A stretch of 64,000 nt of DNA from Lachnospiraceae bacterium (GCA_910575475.1 CAJTGD010000013.1:1-64000); one strand, 5' to 3'. Numbered from the stretch's first letter, positions 32,614 to 41,442 are shown. Made by a program: numbers and translations. The notes: generated from the letters alone by a model not told the origin.

Positions 32614-35283
32614 ATGAATGAAATGTTAAAAACCCTCAGCCGCCGCAGCTTTGCGGCCAACCGGCTGCAGAACCTGATCGCGGTGCTGGCCATTGCCCTG
32701 ACTGCTGTTTTATTTACGTCGGTCACGACCATCGGGATGGGGGTCATGGAATCCATGACCCTTACCATGCAGCTGCAGAAGGGCAGCAGGTCGGACGGTG
32801 ATTTTCGGAATATGACCGCGGAGCAGTTTGAAATGCTGAAAAAGGCGGATTTTGTGGAGACCGCGGGCCTGCGGATGCCGGTCAATTTTTTGTCCAATAC
32901 CAGCCGCCACAATGTGGAATTTGATGTATTGGACGAGATCCAGGCGGAGCTGACCTTCTGCAGCCCCACCCACGGAAGGGTGCCGGAAAACGACAATGAG
33001 ATCGTGGCCTCAGACCTGGCGCTGCGTGACCTGGGCGCGGAACCGGAGGTGGGCGCGGAGGTGGAGATCGAATTTACGGCGCACAAAAAAGTCTGTCGCC
33101 TTACGATGACGGTATCCGGATGGTACGAAGCCGCAAGCGACCAGATCAGTATGATGTGGGCGGGTACGGCATTCCGGGACGCCCACCCGGAGATCTTCCG
33201 ATATACCTACGACCAGGACCGGGAGATGGCGGGAACGTATGACTCGGATTTTACCGCAGCCAGCACGATCGGACTCAAAAGCAAGATGGATCAGCTGGTT
33301 ATACAGATGGGAGGAAATCCCTCGGATATGGAGGCGGACAATTACATTCCGGCGGTGATCAACACCATGACCAATTCGGCTCCGGATCCGGAGATCATTG
33401 CCATGGCGGCGGTGCTCGTTGTTCTGTTTACCTTCTGCGGCTATCTGCTGATCTACAATGTATTTGACATCGCCGTGATGAAGGAAATCCGCCGCTACGG
33501 GCTGTACCGGACCATCGGGATGAGCAGGAGGCAGGTGAAGGGACTCATCAACCGGCAGGCTTTCGGGCTGTCCTGCGCCGGGATTCCTGTGGGGCTGGCA
33601 GGCGGTTTCCTGGCAGGAAAGCTGGCGCTGCCGTTTGCAATGGATACCATGTCCATTGAGTACGAAAATGTGGTTGCAGAAGTATCTCCTTCTCCGGTGA
33701 TCTTTCTGGGGGCGGCGGCATTTACGGCTCTGACCGTATTTTTAAGCACCCGGAAACCGGTTCGGATCGCGGCAAATATCCCGCCTGTGGAAGCATTTCG
33801 CTATGTGGAAAATCATGCGGGAAAGCGTACAAAAAAGCGGATGCTTTTGGGGAAGGGCCGAAACAAAGCGGACGTAGGGCGTTCGGCCGGGCAGGAAAAG
33901 AATACGGCTGTTCGGAGCAGTTCCATGCCCGGAGCGGACATTTCCCGTCTGGCATGGTTCAACCTGGGGAGAAATAAACGCCGCAGCGCATTTATTATCA
34001 TTTCTCTGACGCTCTGCGTGGTGTTGCTTAACTGCGTCGGGACAGCGGCCGTCAGCCTGGACGTGGAAAAGCAGACAGCCTACATGATCCGGTCGGATTT
34101 TGCCGTGACCGGTTCGGCCGCTGCCAACAATCTGAAAGGATTCCGATTCCGGGAGGACGCGGTGGATCCGCCGGTGATGAAAGAGATTGCCGCCCGGCCC
34201 GGGGTGAAGGACGCTGCGCCGATCTATAAAAATACGGTGGAAGATACGGATGTGACCTATGAATTCGGCAAGGACATTTCCGCCGCGGAACATACGGAAG
34301 AAGAGAGCGGCATGCGCTTTTGCGGGGATGAGAGGGGCTTTTACTTCGGCGTGGGGAAGGATGGGCGTCCCGTCTGTAATGTATACGGCATGGAAGAAAG
34401 TACGGTTGCCCGGATGGATCTGCGGGAGGGCGAGACCGACGCCCATGCTCTCTATGAAAAAATGCTGCGGGGGCAGGGCGTGCTCATAGGTATCCAAACC
34501 GAACGGAGAGATCTGTCCATGATGCCGGATTTTGATTTTGTGGATGTCGGAGAAACCATCACGGTTTATAAGGACGGAAAAAAAGCCATGGAGCTGCCTG
34601 TGCTGGCGAAGGCTGCACTGAATGGGGATGACCAGGAGATCGGCTTTACCTGCAACGGACCGATGCAGGTTGGCGGCGACGGATTATTCCTGTACCTGCC
34701 GGCGGATATTTATAAGGAGCTGTACGAGAAGCCGGTTGTTTATAAATACGCGTTTGATACGGAAGAGGAGGAACGGGAAAATATGGCTGCGTTTTTGGAA
34801 GCGTATGTGGAAGCTCATCCCGAAGTCTATTTCCTTTCTTCCCAGTCCGCCCGTGAAAGCGCGGAAAAATCCAGGCTGGTGATCCAGCTTGTGGGCGGGC
34901 TGGTTGGCGCGATCTTTGGGGTGGCCGGTGTGCTGAACCTGATCAATACGCTGATCACCACGATCCTGGCCCGCCGCCGGGAGTTTTCGGTGATGCGGAG
35001 CATTGGAATGACGGAGCGGCAGCTGACAAAAATGATGGTGTACGAGGGCATTTACTATGCGGGCGGGGCGTGTGCCCTGGGGATCCTGCTGGGGACGGTG
35101 CTGGATCTGACTCTGATCCGGGGGATGCTTGCAAAAATGTGGCAGTTTACGTTTCATTTTACCTTGCTGCCGGCAGCGGCGGTCAGCGTGATATTGCTGG
35201 TGCTTTCAGCGGCGGTGCCTGTGCTGGCGCTTCGGTTTTTCTATAAAGGGAGCATTGTGGAGCAGCTGCGGGTGGCGGAATGA
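32614..35283 (+). CDS. ABC transporter permease with two FtsX domains (BceB-like)
   Basis: An 889-residue membrane protein. The start at 32614 (MNEMLKTLSRR) follows TCGGAGG. Helix 1 (NLIAVLAIALTAVLFTSVTTI) precedes a large external domain. The first FtsX block is at about 265-400 (AAVLVVLFTFCGYLLIYNVFDIAVMKEIRRYGLYRTIGMSRRQV). Another helix at about 455 (NKRRSAFIIISLTLCVVLLN) leads to a second external domain of about 280 residues. The second FtsX block is at about 760-885 (LINTLITTILARRREFSVMRSIGMTERQL). It would form a peptide-exporting or target-protecting transporter with the adjacent ATPases. Confidence 0.9.
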   Translation: MNEMLKTLSRRSFAANRLQNLIAVLAIALTAVLFTSVTTIGMGVMESMTLTMQLQKGSRSDGDFRNMTAEQFEMLKKADFVETAGLRMPVNFLSNTSRHNVEFDVLDEIQAELTFCSPTHGRVPENDNEIVASDLALRDLGAEPEVGAEVEIEFTAHKKVCRLTMTVSGWYEAASDQISMMWAGTAFRDAHPEIFRYTYDQDREMAGTYDSDFTAASTIGLKSKMDQLVIQMGGNPSDMEADNYIPAVINTMTNSAPDPEIIAMAAVLVVLFTFCGYLLIYNVFDIAVMKEIRRYGLYRTIGMSRRQVKGLINRQAFGLSCAGIPVGLAGGFLAGKLALPFAMDTMSIEYENVVAEVSPSPVIFLGAAAFTALTVFLSTRKPVRIAANIPPVEAFRYVENHAGKRTKKRMLLGKGRNKADVGRSAGQEKNTAVRSSSMPGADISRLAWFNLGRNKRRSAFIIISLTLCVVLLNCVGTAAVSLDVEKQTAYMIRSDFAVTGSAAANNLKGFRFREDAVDPPVMKEIAARPGVKDAAPIYKNTVEDTDVTYEFGKDISAAEHTEEESGMRFCGDERGFYFGVGKDGRPVCNVYGMEESTVARMDLREGETDAHALYEKMLRGQGVLIGIQTERRDLSMMPDFDFVDVGETITVYKDGKKAMELPVLAKAALNGDDQEIGFTCNGPMQVGGDGLFLYLPADIYKELYEKPVVYKYAFDTEEEERENMAAFLEAYVEAHPEVYFLSSQSARESAEKSRLVIQLVGGLVGAIFGVAGVLNLINTLITTILARRREFSVMRSIGMTERQLTKMMVYEGIYYAGGACALGILLGTVLDLTLIRGMLAKMWQFTFHFTLLPAAAVSVILLVLSAAVPVLALRFFYKGSIVEQLRVAE

Positions 35284-35388
35284 CAAAAAGAATCCATATA
35301 TGCGGCGGTTCGGTGCCGGTGTAAAATCAATGGGAATAGCAGGTCATCAGTCCGCAGAGCAGATGATCGATTCAGGAGGATATCAGAC

Positions 35389-36057
35389 ATGGAAAGTATT
35401 TTAAAGGCAACGGGTTTGAAAAAATATTATGGGGCAGGAGAGACGCAGGTGCGGGCCCTGGACGGCGTGGACCTGGAAATCGAAAAGGGAAGATTTACGG
35501 CAATCATCGGGACCTCGGGCAGCGGAAAATCTACCCTGCTGAATATGCTGGGCGGGCTGGATACGCCCACGGAGGGCAGCATCCGGATCGGCAATACGGA
35601 GCTTGCCGGCCTGAACAGCGAGCAGGCCGCGGTATTTCGGCGGAAGCAGATCGGATTTATTTTTCAGAATTATAATCTGATCCCTGTGCTGACCGTTTGG
35701 GAAAATATCGTGTTCCCGATCTCACTGGATGGCCAGAAGCCGGACCGGGAATTTATCATGGGAGTGGTGAAAATGCTGGGGCTGGAAAGCAAGCTGGACA
35801 GCCTGCCAAATCAACTCTCCGGCGGTCAGCAGCAGAGGGTGGCCATTGCCCGGGCGCTGGCTTCCAAGCCTTCCATTATCCTGGCCGACGAGCCGACGGG
35901 GAATCTGGATTCCAAGACCAGCGACGACGTGATCGGGCTGCTGAAGATGACCGGCAGCGAGTTCCGCCAGACGATTGTCATGATCACCCATAATCCGGAG
36001 ATCGCGCAGATGGCCGACCGGGTGGTGCGGATCGAGGATGGAAGGATCGTGGCGTGA
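35389..36057 (+). CDS. ABC transporter ATPase (BceA/LolD type), canonical
   Basis: A 222-residue ATPase with all motifs: GTSGSGKSTLLN (Walker A), FIFQNYNLIPVLTV (Q loop), LSGGQQQRVAIARAL (signature), IILADEPTGNLDSKT (Walker B and D-loop) and VMITHN (H loop). AGGAGGATATCAGAC precedes the ATG. It follows the permease by 105 bases. It is closely similar in order and wording to the ATPase at 31712, so one arose by duplication. This copy is the likely power subunit. Confidence 0.92.
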   Translation: MESILKATGLKKYYGAGETQVRALDGVDLEIEKGRFTAIIGTSGSGKSTLLNMLGGLDTPTEGSIRIGNTELAGLNSEQAAVFRRKQIGFIFQNYNLIPVLTVWENIVFPISLDGQKPDREFIMGVVKMLGLESKLDSLPNQLSGGQQQRVAIARALASKPSIILADEPTGNLDSKTSDDVIGLLKMTGSEFRQTIVMITHNPEIAQMADRVVRIEDGRIVA

Positions 36058-36115
36058 TGACGGACGAATGCAAAACGAGTACGATTTACAGCCTTTATGA
36101 TTCATTAAACAAAGA

Positions 36116-36151
36116 GGCTGCCGGGAAAGACAGCATTGCTTTCCGGCAGCC
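36116..36151. terminator. Hairpin terminator between convergent genes
   Basis: GGCTGCCGGGAAAG pairs almost perfectly with CTTTCCGGCAGCC around a nine-base loop. There is no strong T-run. It sits between the ABC ATPase and the convergent Rpn gene. Confidence 0.65.
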
Positions 36152-36169
36152 TGATATATTGTCAAATTT

Positions 36170-37240
36170 TTATGACCCGGCGAGTCGAAGCTTTAACTCT
36201 TCCAACTCTTGATTTAATGCATGAAGCTGCTGCTCCTGCTGAGAAAGCTGCTGCTCCTGCTGAGAAAGTTGCTGCTCCTGCTGAGAAAGCCGACGCTCCT
36301 GCTGAGACAACTGCTCATCCTTCAGGGACAATATGATTTTCTGCCCGTCGATTTCTTCCTGCATCTCATCGATCATCAGCTGTACGGTATTTCTATCCAG
36401 TATTTTCAATTCCTCCGAATACAATCCCATCACCCTCTCTATATTCCGGCAAATATCATAAATCTGCTGATACATGGGGATGAACTGCGGATAATGCTGT
36501 ATGAGCTTTTCGATCATCTCAGGTTCATCTACGCTTAAGAATGTAAGCCATGCATCCAGTGTATTTTCTATGCCTTTATTTTGCAGGTTTTCCCGGAAAA
36601 TGTCAAGGGGAATCAGAATGTATTCCTGAAGTAATTCGATTTCGATCCCGGTATTGGACTTTGGCCGGATCCAGCGGAGATCGTTATGGGGATACTTATG
36701 AAATTCCCCTGTACTTTTTTCGAACAGCACGATCGTGTAGACCTTTTTGATGTCTTTATAACTGAAGGAGTTTCCCTTTTCACTTCTTACCCTCTTATAC
36801 TGGCGAAGGAGCAGGTCGGCGGAATAGCAGGCGCAGCGCTGGCCGGGGAATTTGTAGCCTATCTTTTGAACTTCAATGTTGGCTAAACTGCCGTCCTCCA
36901 TTTCAATTAGAATATCCATGATCAAAAGACTGTTCTCATCGGCAATCCTGCTGTTATCCGTGGGAAGGATCCGTTTGATCTTTACCGTCTGCCGGAAGAT
37001 CAGAGAAAGGAACTCCTCCAGCCGCTCCGGCGTGGTCTCGGGGTTCATGATCTCCTTAAAAAAGGAATCATACAGGACTTTGACCCCTTTTATGCCGGTA
37101 ACATAGTCTAAAAATAGCTGCTGCTGTTCCGGCTTCCAACTGTCATAAATGTGTGATAATTCCGGCTGGCCCTGAATTTCTTTCAGTACCTCTGCCCTGG
37201 TCCGGATCATTGGAAAATTTCGTTGCAATGCATTCTTCAA
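36170..37240 (-). CDS. Rpn/PDDEXK_2 nuclease-like protein with heptad tail
   Basis: A 356-residue protein, the only complete PDDEXK_2 member here. GVKVLYDSFFKEIMNPETTPERLEEFLS opens the domain. DILIEMEDGSLANIEVQKIGY carries the D...E-x-Q catalytic pattern, followed by CACYSADLLLRQYKRV and KKVYTIVLFEKS. The C-terminus (about 300-345) is four LSQQEQQ-type heptads, then LNQELEELKLRL, a coiled coil encoded by 21-bp repeats. CAGGAGG lies upstream. Members promote recombination in E. coli (RpnA). A nuclease role here is inferred. Confidence 0.85.
   Translation of the reverse strand: MKNALQRNFPMIRTRAEVLKEIQGQPELSHIYDSWKPEQQQLFLDYVTGIKGVKVLYDSFFKEIMNPETTPERLEEFLSLIFRQTVKIKRILPTDNSRIADENSLLIMDILIEMEDGSLANIEVQKIGYKFPGQRCACYSADLLLRQYKRVRSEKGNSFSYKDIKKVYTIVLFEKSTGEFHKYPHNDLRWIRPKSNTGIEIELLQEYILIPLDIFRENLQNKGIENTLDAWLTFLSVDEPEMIEKLIQHYPQFIPMYQQIYDICRNIERVMGLYSEELKILDRNTVQLMIDEMQEEIDGQKIILSLKDEQLSQQERRLSQQEQQLSQQEQQLSQQEQQLHALNQELEELKLRLAGS
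36228..36311 (-). repeat. 21-bp tandem repeats inside the Rpn gene
   Basis: About four near-identical 21-bp units built around GCTCCTGCTGAGAAAG (plus-strand sense) encode LSQQEQQ/LSQQERR heptads on the minus strand. They parallel the unrelated-sequence repeats at 3925-4019 in unit length and effect. Confidence 0.85.
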
Positions 37241-37462
37241 TCTGCAGTACCTCCTGTATTATATTATTGTTGTAAATATTCATCATCGGGTTTGCTTTGG
37301 AATACAGAACACTGCTGTGATGTCTCCTGTATAATGAGGCATGAAAGAACCGAAAATGAGAGCCTTACGGCAAGATTTGCCTGACAACGGGAATGCTGTC
37401 GTTTAGACTGCTCTCAGGATAACAGAATTCCAGCAAAAATACAAGTGCTTATAAAAAATCTC

Positions 37463-37522
37463 TTGACATTCCCTCATTTGTTTGATAAAGTACTTATGAC
37501 CAAAATAGTATTTTGAGTCATA
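37463..37522 (+). promoter_or_regulatory. tetR promoter and operator
   Basis: TTGACA (37463-37468) and TAAAGT (37486-37491) are 17 bp apart. Just downstream is an inverted repeat, TATGAC-C-AAAATA / TATTTT-GA-GTCATA, that would cover the transcription start. It is a natural binding site for the TetR protein encoded next. The rest of the 300-base gap back to 37240 holds no gene. Confidence 0.75.
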
Positions 37523-37538
37523 GAAGAAAGGATATCAC

Positions 37539-38117
37539 ATGGCAAGAAGTTTTTCAGAACGGGAACGGGAGCATATCAGGGCTCATTTGATGGAGCTCTG
37601 CGTGCAGAGCTGGTGCCGGTATGGTTATAAAAAAACGAATGTGGATGAGCTCTGTAAAAAGGCGGGAATTTCAAAGGGCGCGTTTTATCTGTTTTATGAA
37701 TCCAAGGAAGCGCTGTTCTGCGAGGTGATCTGCTCGGTGCAGGAACGGATCTGGGATCTGGCGTCGAAGGTGATCGAGGAGCGCAGAGACAGATCCGGTG
37801 CCGCGGAGGCATTGAAGCGCATCTACCGGGAATATGACAGATACAATTTTTTATACAATGCGAACAGCGGGGACTTTACGATTTTGATAAACAAGCTGTC
37901 GGACGAACAGGCAAAAAAACTGGCGGAATCGGCCGATCGGGGCAGGCGGATTTTTTCCGACAATCCGTATTTGAAGTGTAAGGTGGATGCAGACCTGGCC
38001 GCGTCGGTGATCTATTCCCTGATCATGAATATCAAAAACAAAGAGGTTTTGCCTTACGGACATACGGAGACATTTGAATTTATGGCGGACCAGCTGGTTG
38101 TGGGGCTATACGAATAG
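37539..38117 (+). CDS. TetR/AcrR-family regulator
   Basis: A 192-residue repressor-type protein. The helix-turn-helix reads YKKTNVDELCKKAGISKGAFYLFYESKEALFCEV (about 28-62). The rest is the helical ligand and dimer domain, with RYNFLYNANSGDFTILINKLSDE. AGAAAGGATATCAC precedes the ATG. It leads an operon with the DUF4180 gene and has a palindrome in its own promoter, so autorepression is likely. The effector is unknown. Confidence 0.9.
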   Translation: MARSFSEREREHIRAHLMELCVQSWCRYGYKKTNVDELCKKAGISKGAFYLFYESKEALFCEVICSVQERIWDLASKVIEERRDRSGAAEALKRIYREYDRYNFLYNANSGDFTILINKLSDEQAKKLAESADRGRRIFSDNPYLKCKVDADLAASVIYSLIMNIKNKEVLPYGHTETFEFMADQLVVGLYE

Positions 38118-38184
38118 CAGTACGCGGAATTGCGTTTTACAGCGCGGCGCAGGCTGACCGCAATGATGAGGAGGTAAACAAACT

Positions 38185-38547
38185 ATGAAAACAGAAATCA
38201 TGACAAAAAATAACAGGTCCATTGCGGTGATCCGAAGCGAGGAGCTTTTGATCACGGATGTACAGTCCGCGCTGGACCTGATCATGACGGTAAAATACGA
38301 GACGGGCTGCTGGGATATCGCGGTGAATAAAGAGGCGGTGACAGAGGATTTCTTTATCCTGAGCACCTGTCTGGCGGGCGAGATCCTGCAGAAGTTCATA
38401 AATTACGGCGTAAGGTTTGCGATTTACGGGGATTTTTCGAAGTACACGAGCAAGCCGCTGAAGGATTTTATGTATGAGAGCAATATGGGGAAGGATATCT
38501 ATTTCCAGCCAAGCCGGGAGCTTGCGGTTGAGAAGCTTTCTGCTTGA
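38185..38547 (+). CDS. DUF4180 family protein
   Basis: A 120-residue cytoplasmic protein. SIAVIRSEELLITDVQSALDLIMTVKYETGC, NKEAVTEDFFILSTCLAGEILQKFINYG and FAIYGDFSKYTSKPLKDFMYESN are diagnostic of DUF4180. Length is normal. TGAGGAGGTAAACAAACT precedes the ATG. Cotranscription with a TetR gene is the usual setting for this family, which suggests that it answers the signal sensed by TetR. No activity is known. Confidence 0.88.
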   Translation: MKTEIMTKNNRSIAVIRSEELLITDVQSALDLIMTVKYETGCWDIAVNKEAVTEDFFILSTCLAGEILQKFINYGVRFAIYGDFSKYTSKPLKDFMYESNMGKDIYFQPSRELAVEKLSA

Positions 38548-38597
38548 AGGGAATCAATGGATATGCTGTAATTCGTGTACAAAAAAGACTTATGTTG

Positions 38598-38645
38598 AGA
38601 CTGCCGCTTTGCGATTTTTCAATTGAAAAGCGACGGTCTTATTTC
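38598..38645 (+). terminator. Terminator after tetR-DUF4180
   Basis: AGACTGCCGCTTT pairs imperfectly with AAAAGCGACGGTCTT across a loop of about 15 bases and is followed by ATTTC. The T-run is weak. Confidence 0.6.
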
Positions 38646-38659
38646 ATATCATAAATGTT

Positions 38660-38683
38660 TTCCACCTGTACGGTTGCTAATCC
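38660..38683 (+). repeat. Solo copy of the 18005 repeat end
   Basis: TTCCACCTGTACGGTTGC followed by TAATCC is identical for 24 bases to the left arm of the inverted repeat at 18005. Here no facing arm follows. CGAATTTCCGAATCTTAT continues as a degenerate version of the arm. Confidence 0.7.
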
Positions 38684-38729
38684 GAATTTCCGAATCTTAT
38701 TTCATAAATTAGAAAATAATAAAATATAT

Positions 38730-38760
38730 TTGACATGAATAAAATAATATGATAATGTCA
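38730..38760 (+). promoter_or_regulatory. Promoter/operator of ABC exporter-arsR operon
   Basis: TTGACA (38730) is followed by GATAAT or TAATGT at 15 or 17 bp. TGACAT and ATGTCA flank the spacer as a dyad, extended by ATATTTGA on the left and TCAAATA to the right at 38767. ArsR-family proteins bind such AT-rich dyads. The regulator at 40429 is the likely binder. Confidence 0.6.
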
Positions 38761-38793
38761 TATATATCAAATAAATAAGATGGAGGTAAAATA

Positions 38794-40395
38794 GTGAAGG
38801 AATATTGGAAGAAAAACGGCTTCATTCTGGCCGCGGCCCTCATGCTCAGCGTGATCTCATCTACAATGAGCGCCGGTATTTCCGTTCTGCTCCGGGAGAT
38901 CGTGGATGCAGCGGCGGGAAAGCAGACCGCGGTATTCGGAAAGCTGTGCATGTTTACAGTGATCTATATTTTGATGATCTGTGCGGTGAGCTTTTTCAGC
39001 TCGGTTACGGCAAAATATCTGACCGGAAGGATCATCCGGCAGTACCGCCGGGATGTATTCCGGGGGATCATGGGCCGCCGGCCGGTCCGGTATTATCAGG
39101 AGCATACGGCAGACTACATTTCGGCGCTGACCAACGACATGAAGCTCATCGAAGAAAATTACATCACTGCATTGCTGAATACATTTGAGCTGGCTGTGAT
39201 GCTGGCGGCAACCCTGTTTCTGCTGGTGCTTTTAAGTCCTGCGGTAACGGCAATCCTTCTGGCTGCATTTGTCCTGATGCTTTTGATCCCGGCAGTGATC
39301 GGGCGGTTTCTGGAAAAACGGCAGACAAAAGTGTCGCGGCAGATGGCCGTTTTTACGGAAAGCTTGAAGGACCTCCTATCTGGCTATGAAGTCCTGAAAA
39401 GCTACAACCGTATCGAGGACGCCAATGAACGCTTCCAGATGGAAAACGAAACGGAAACCAGGGTCAAGTTTCAGGCAGCCAGGCTGTTTGCACTGAACGA
39501 AGGGGTTTCCGACACGCTTTCCGCCCTGTCGATCTCTGTGGTGATCTTCGCGTCGGCCTGGCTTGTCCTGACCGGACACATTTCCATGGGGACACTGCTG
39601 GCTCTGGTGCAGCTGAGCGGTACATTTACGGCGCCGATCGTCTTGCTGATGCAGAATCTCCCCAAGATCCAGAGCGTGAGATCTGTGATCGCCCGTCTGA
39701 ACGGCTATGCGGACAGCGGGATGGGGGAGAAGAAGCCCGGGGGAATCCCCACCTTCGGACACGCAGTCGAGTTCCGGCATGTTTCCTTTTCCTATGATGA
39801 AAATACGCCGGTATTGTCGGACATTTCTATGCGGTTTGAAAGAGGGAAAAAATATGCGGTCATGGGGCCCAGCGGGTGCGGGAAGAGTACGCTTTTGAAA
39901 TTGATGACCGGGGGCCTGGAGGACTACTGCGGCAGTATCCTGTATGACGGCCGGGAGCTTGGCACGCTGGATCCGGATCGGATCGCGGGGATCGTATCCC
40001 TCATCCACCAGAATGTTTACCTGTTCAACTGGTCTGTCCGGGAAAATATCCTTCTGCATGAGGAGTTTTCTGAACAGGAGCTTCAAGAGGCCGTGGAAAA
40101 AAGCGGGGTGTCGGAGTTTTTGGATGAAAAAGAAAACGGCTTGGATTATCTGGTCGGAGAGAACGGCGCGCTGCTGTCCGGCGGGCAGAGACAGAGGATC
40201 GCCCTTGCAAGGGCAATGATCCGCCGCACGCCGCTTGTGATCCTGGATGAAGGCACCTCCGCACTCGACCGGGAGACTGCGTATGAGATCGAGAGCCGCT
40301 TGCTGGAGGATGAGAAGATCACATTGATCACCATTACACATCATCCGGATGAAGAACTCCTGACGCGGTACGACCAGGTTTATCGGATGGGCTAG
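38794..40395 (+). CDS. ABC exporter, fused membrane and ATPase domains
   Basis: A 533-residue half-transporter with a GTG start behind TGGAGG. Residues 1-310 carry six membrane helices of the exporter fold (LMLSVISSTMSAGISVLLREIVDAAAGKQ, RRPVRYYQEHTADYISALTNDMKLIEENY). The ATPase (about 325-533) has GPSGCGKSTLLKL, IHQNVYLFNWSVRENI, LLSGGQRQRIALARAM, LVILDEGTSALD and ITITHH. LEEN/YYQ-type sequences are common in Clostridia peptide or drug exporters. It is followed at once by an ArsR-type gene, so expression is probably ligand-controlled. It would act as a homodimer, because no second half-transporter is present. Confidence 0.9.
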   Translation: MKEYWKKNGFILAAALMLSVISSTMSAGISVLLREIVDAAAGKQTAVFGKLCMFTVIYILMICAVSFFSSVTAKYLTGRIIRQYRRDVFRGIMGRRPVRYYQEHTADYISALTNDMKLIEENYITALLNTFELAVMLAATLFLLVLLSPAVTAILLAAFVLMLLIPAVIGRFLEKRQTKVSRQMAVFTESLKDLLSGYEVLKSYNRIEDANERFQMENETETRVKFQAARLFALNEGVSDTLSALSISVVIFASAWLVLTGHISMGTLLALVQLSGTFTAPIVLLMQNLPKIQSVRSVIARLNGYADSGMGEKKPGGIPTFGHAVEFRHVSFSYDENTPVLSDISMRFERGKKYAVMGPSGCGKSTLLKLMTGGLEDYCGSILYDGRELGTLDPDRIAGIVSLIHQNVYLFNWSVRENILLHEEFSEQELQEAVEKSGVSEFLDEKENGLDYLVGENGALLSGGQRQRIALARAMIRRTPLVILDEGTSALDRETAYEIESRLLEDEKITLITITHHPDEELLTRYDQVYRMG

Positions 40396-40428
40396 GTGTA
40401 AATTGGTTACATATAAAAGGAGGCAAAT

Positions 40429-41442
40429 ATGATGAAATATAAAAAGGAACTTCACCCCCTGCTGGAAACGCTGGGACTGATCTATCTGACGAAAGACTTT
40501 TCCGCTGCCAGGGAAGAACTGATACATTCTCTGGAAGAAATGGAGATCGACGGGGAGACATTTTACAAAAAGAATCTTTCCTGGCTGGAAAGCTATGTCC
40601 GTGAATTTCAAAAGAAATATATTCCCGATCCGGAGGATGATTTTTTCTTTGGAAACAGCCTGGAATTTTTCCTTACCGTTTCTGCGGTTTTGACGGAATA
40701 TCCGGAACTGGAAACAGACATAGATGCATTGACGGAGGAAACAGTCCTGGAAATGATCAAACGCTTCTTTTCGGAGGATGCACCGCAGAGTCCGAAAATG
40801 CTGGACACCATGGAAAAGCGTTTCGCGCTGATCCAGTCCACGGATTATCCGGAGGAAGCCAAGTGGAAGCTGCTGACGCTGCTGAACCATCCTTTGGAAA
40901 AGTTCAGGTCTCTGATCGGAATCTATAGAAGGAACAGGCCGGCATTTGAATATTCGCTGAAAAAGAATCAGGACTGTATGGGAACGCTCCTTGCGGAAGC
41001 GCCGGCAGAGGCTTCGGCCGTGATGAAGAACCTGATCAGAGAGCTTGCGCCGGACGGGATCACGGTTTATCAGACTGCGGTTTTCCCGTTGATGGAATGG
41101 TTAAATTCGAAGACTGCATTTCAGGGAATTATGACGGATAAGCTGTACCTGTATCAAAAGAGCCTGTCGGATGCCAGGGAAATCCTTCCGGGAATGCTGA
41201 AGCTCCTGGGGGATAAGAGTAAGTTTGAGATCCTGTGCTCCTTAAAGGAACGGGGAAAATATAATCTGGAGATCGCGGAGGAGCTCCGTCTGACTCCGGC
41301 TACGGCATCCCACCATATGGGACTCCTGCTTTCCAATCAATTTGTTGCGGTGGAGAAAAAGGATGGGAAGGTATATTACAGGCTGAACAGGGAGACGATC
41401 GAGGAGATGATACGGTATCTGGAAGGGGTGTTTTTGAGTTAG
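40429..41442 (+). CDS. ArsR-type regulator with long N-terminal sensor domain
   Basis: A 337-residue protein. The last 90 residues form a winged helix of the ArsR family: LLGDKSKFEILCSLKERGKYNLEIAEELRLTPATASHHMGLLLSNQFVAVEKKDGKVYYRLN. The first 240 residues are a helical domain without recognised motifs, probably for dimerisation or effector binding. AAGGAGGCAAAT precedes ATGATG, and either Met may be used. Cotranscribed with the ABC exporter. Likely represses through the dyad at 38731-38760. Confidence 0.85.
   Translation: MMKYKKELHPLLETLGLIYLTKDFSAAREELIHSLEEMEIDGETFYKKNLSWLESYVREFQKKYIPDPEDDFFFGNSLEFFLTVSAVLTEYPELETDIDALTEETVLEMIKRFFSEDAPQSPKMLDTMEKRFALIQSTDYPEEAKWKLLTLLNHPLEKFRSLIGIYRRNRPAFEYSLKKNQDCMGTLLAEAPAEASAVMKNLIRELAPDGITVYQTAVFPLMEWLNSKTAFQGIMTDKLYLYQKSLSDAREILPGMLKLLGDKSKFEILCSLKERGKYNLEIAEELRLTPATASHHMGLLLSNQFVAVEKKDGKVYYRLNRETIEEMIRYLEGVFLS

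Noticed and set aside
36228-36311. CRISPR-like array
   Set aside because: The repeats are contiguous 21-bp coding units without spacers.
38860-40395. A second half-transporter partner for the 38794 exporter
   Set aside because: No other exporter-type gene is adjacent. The following gene is an ArsR-type regulator.
39376-40890. 504-codon minus-strand frame across the ABC exporter and arsR gene
   Set aside because: It crosses two well-supported plus-strand genes and shows no recognisable protein features.
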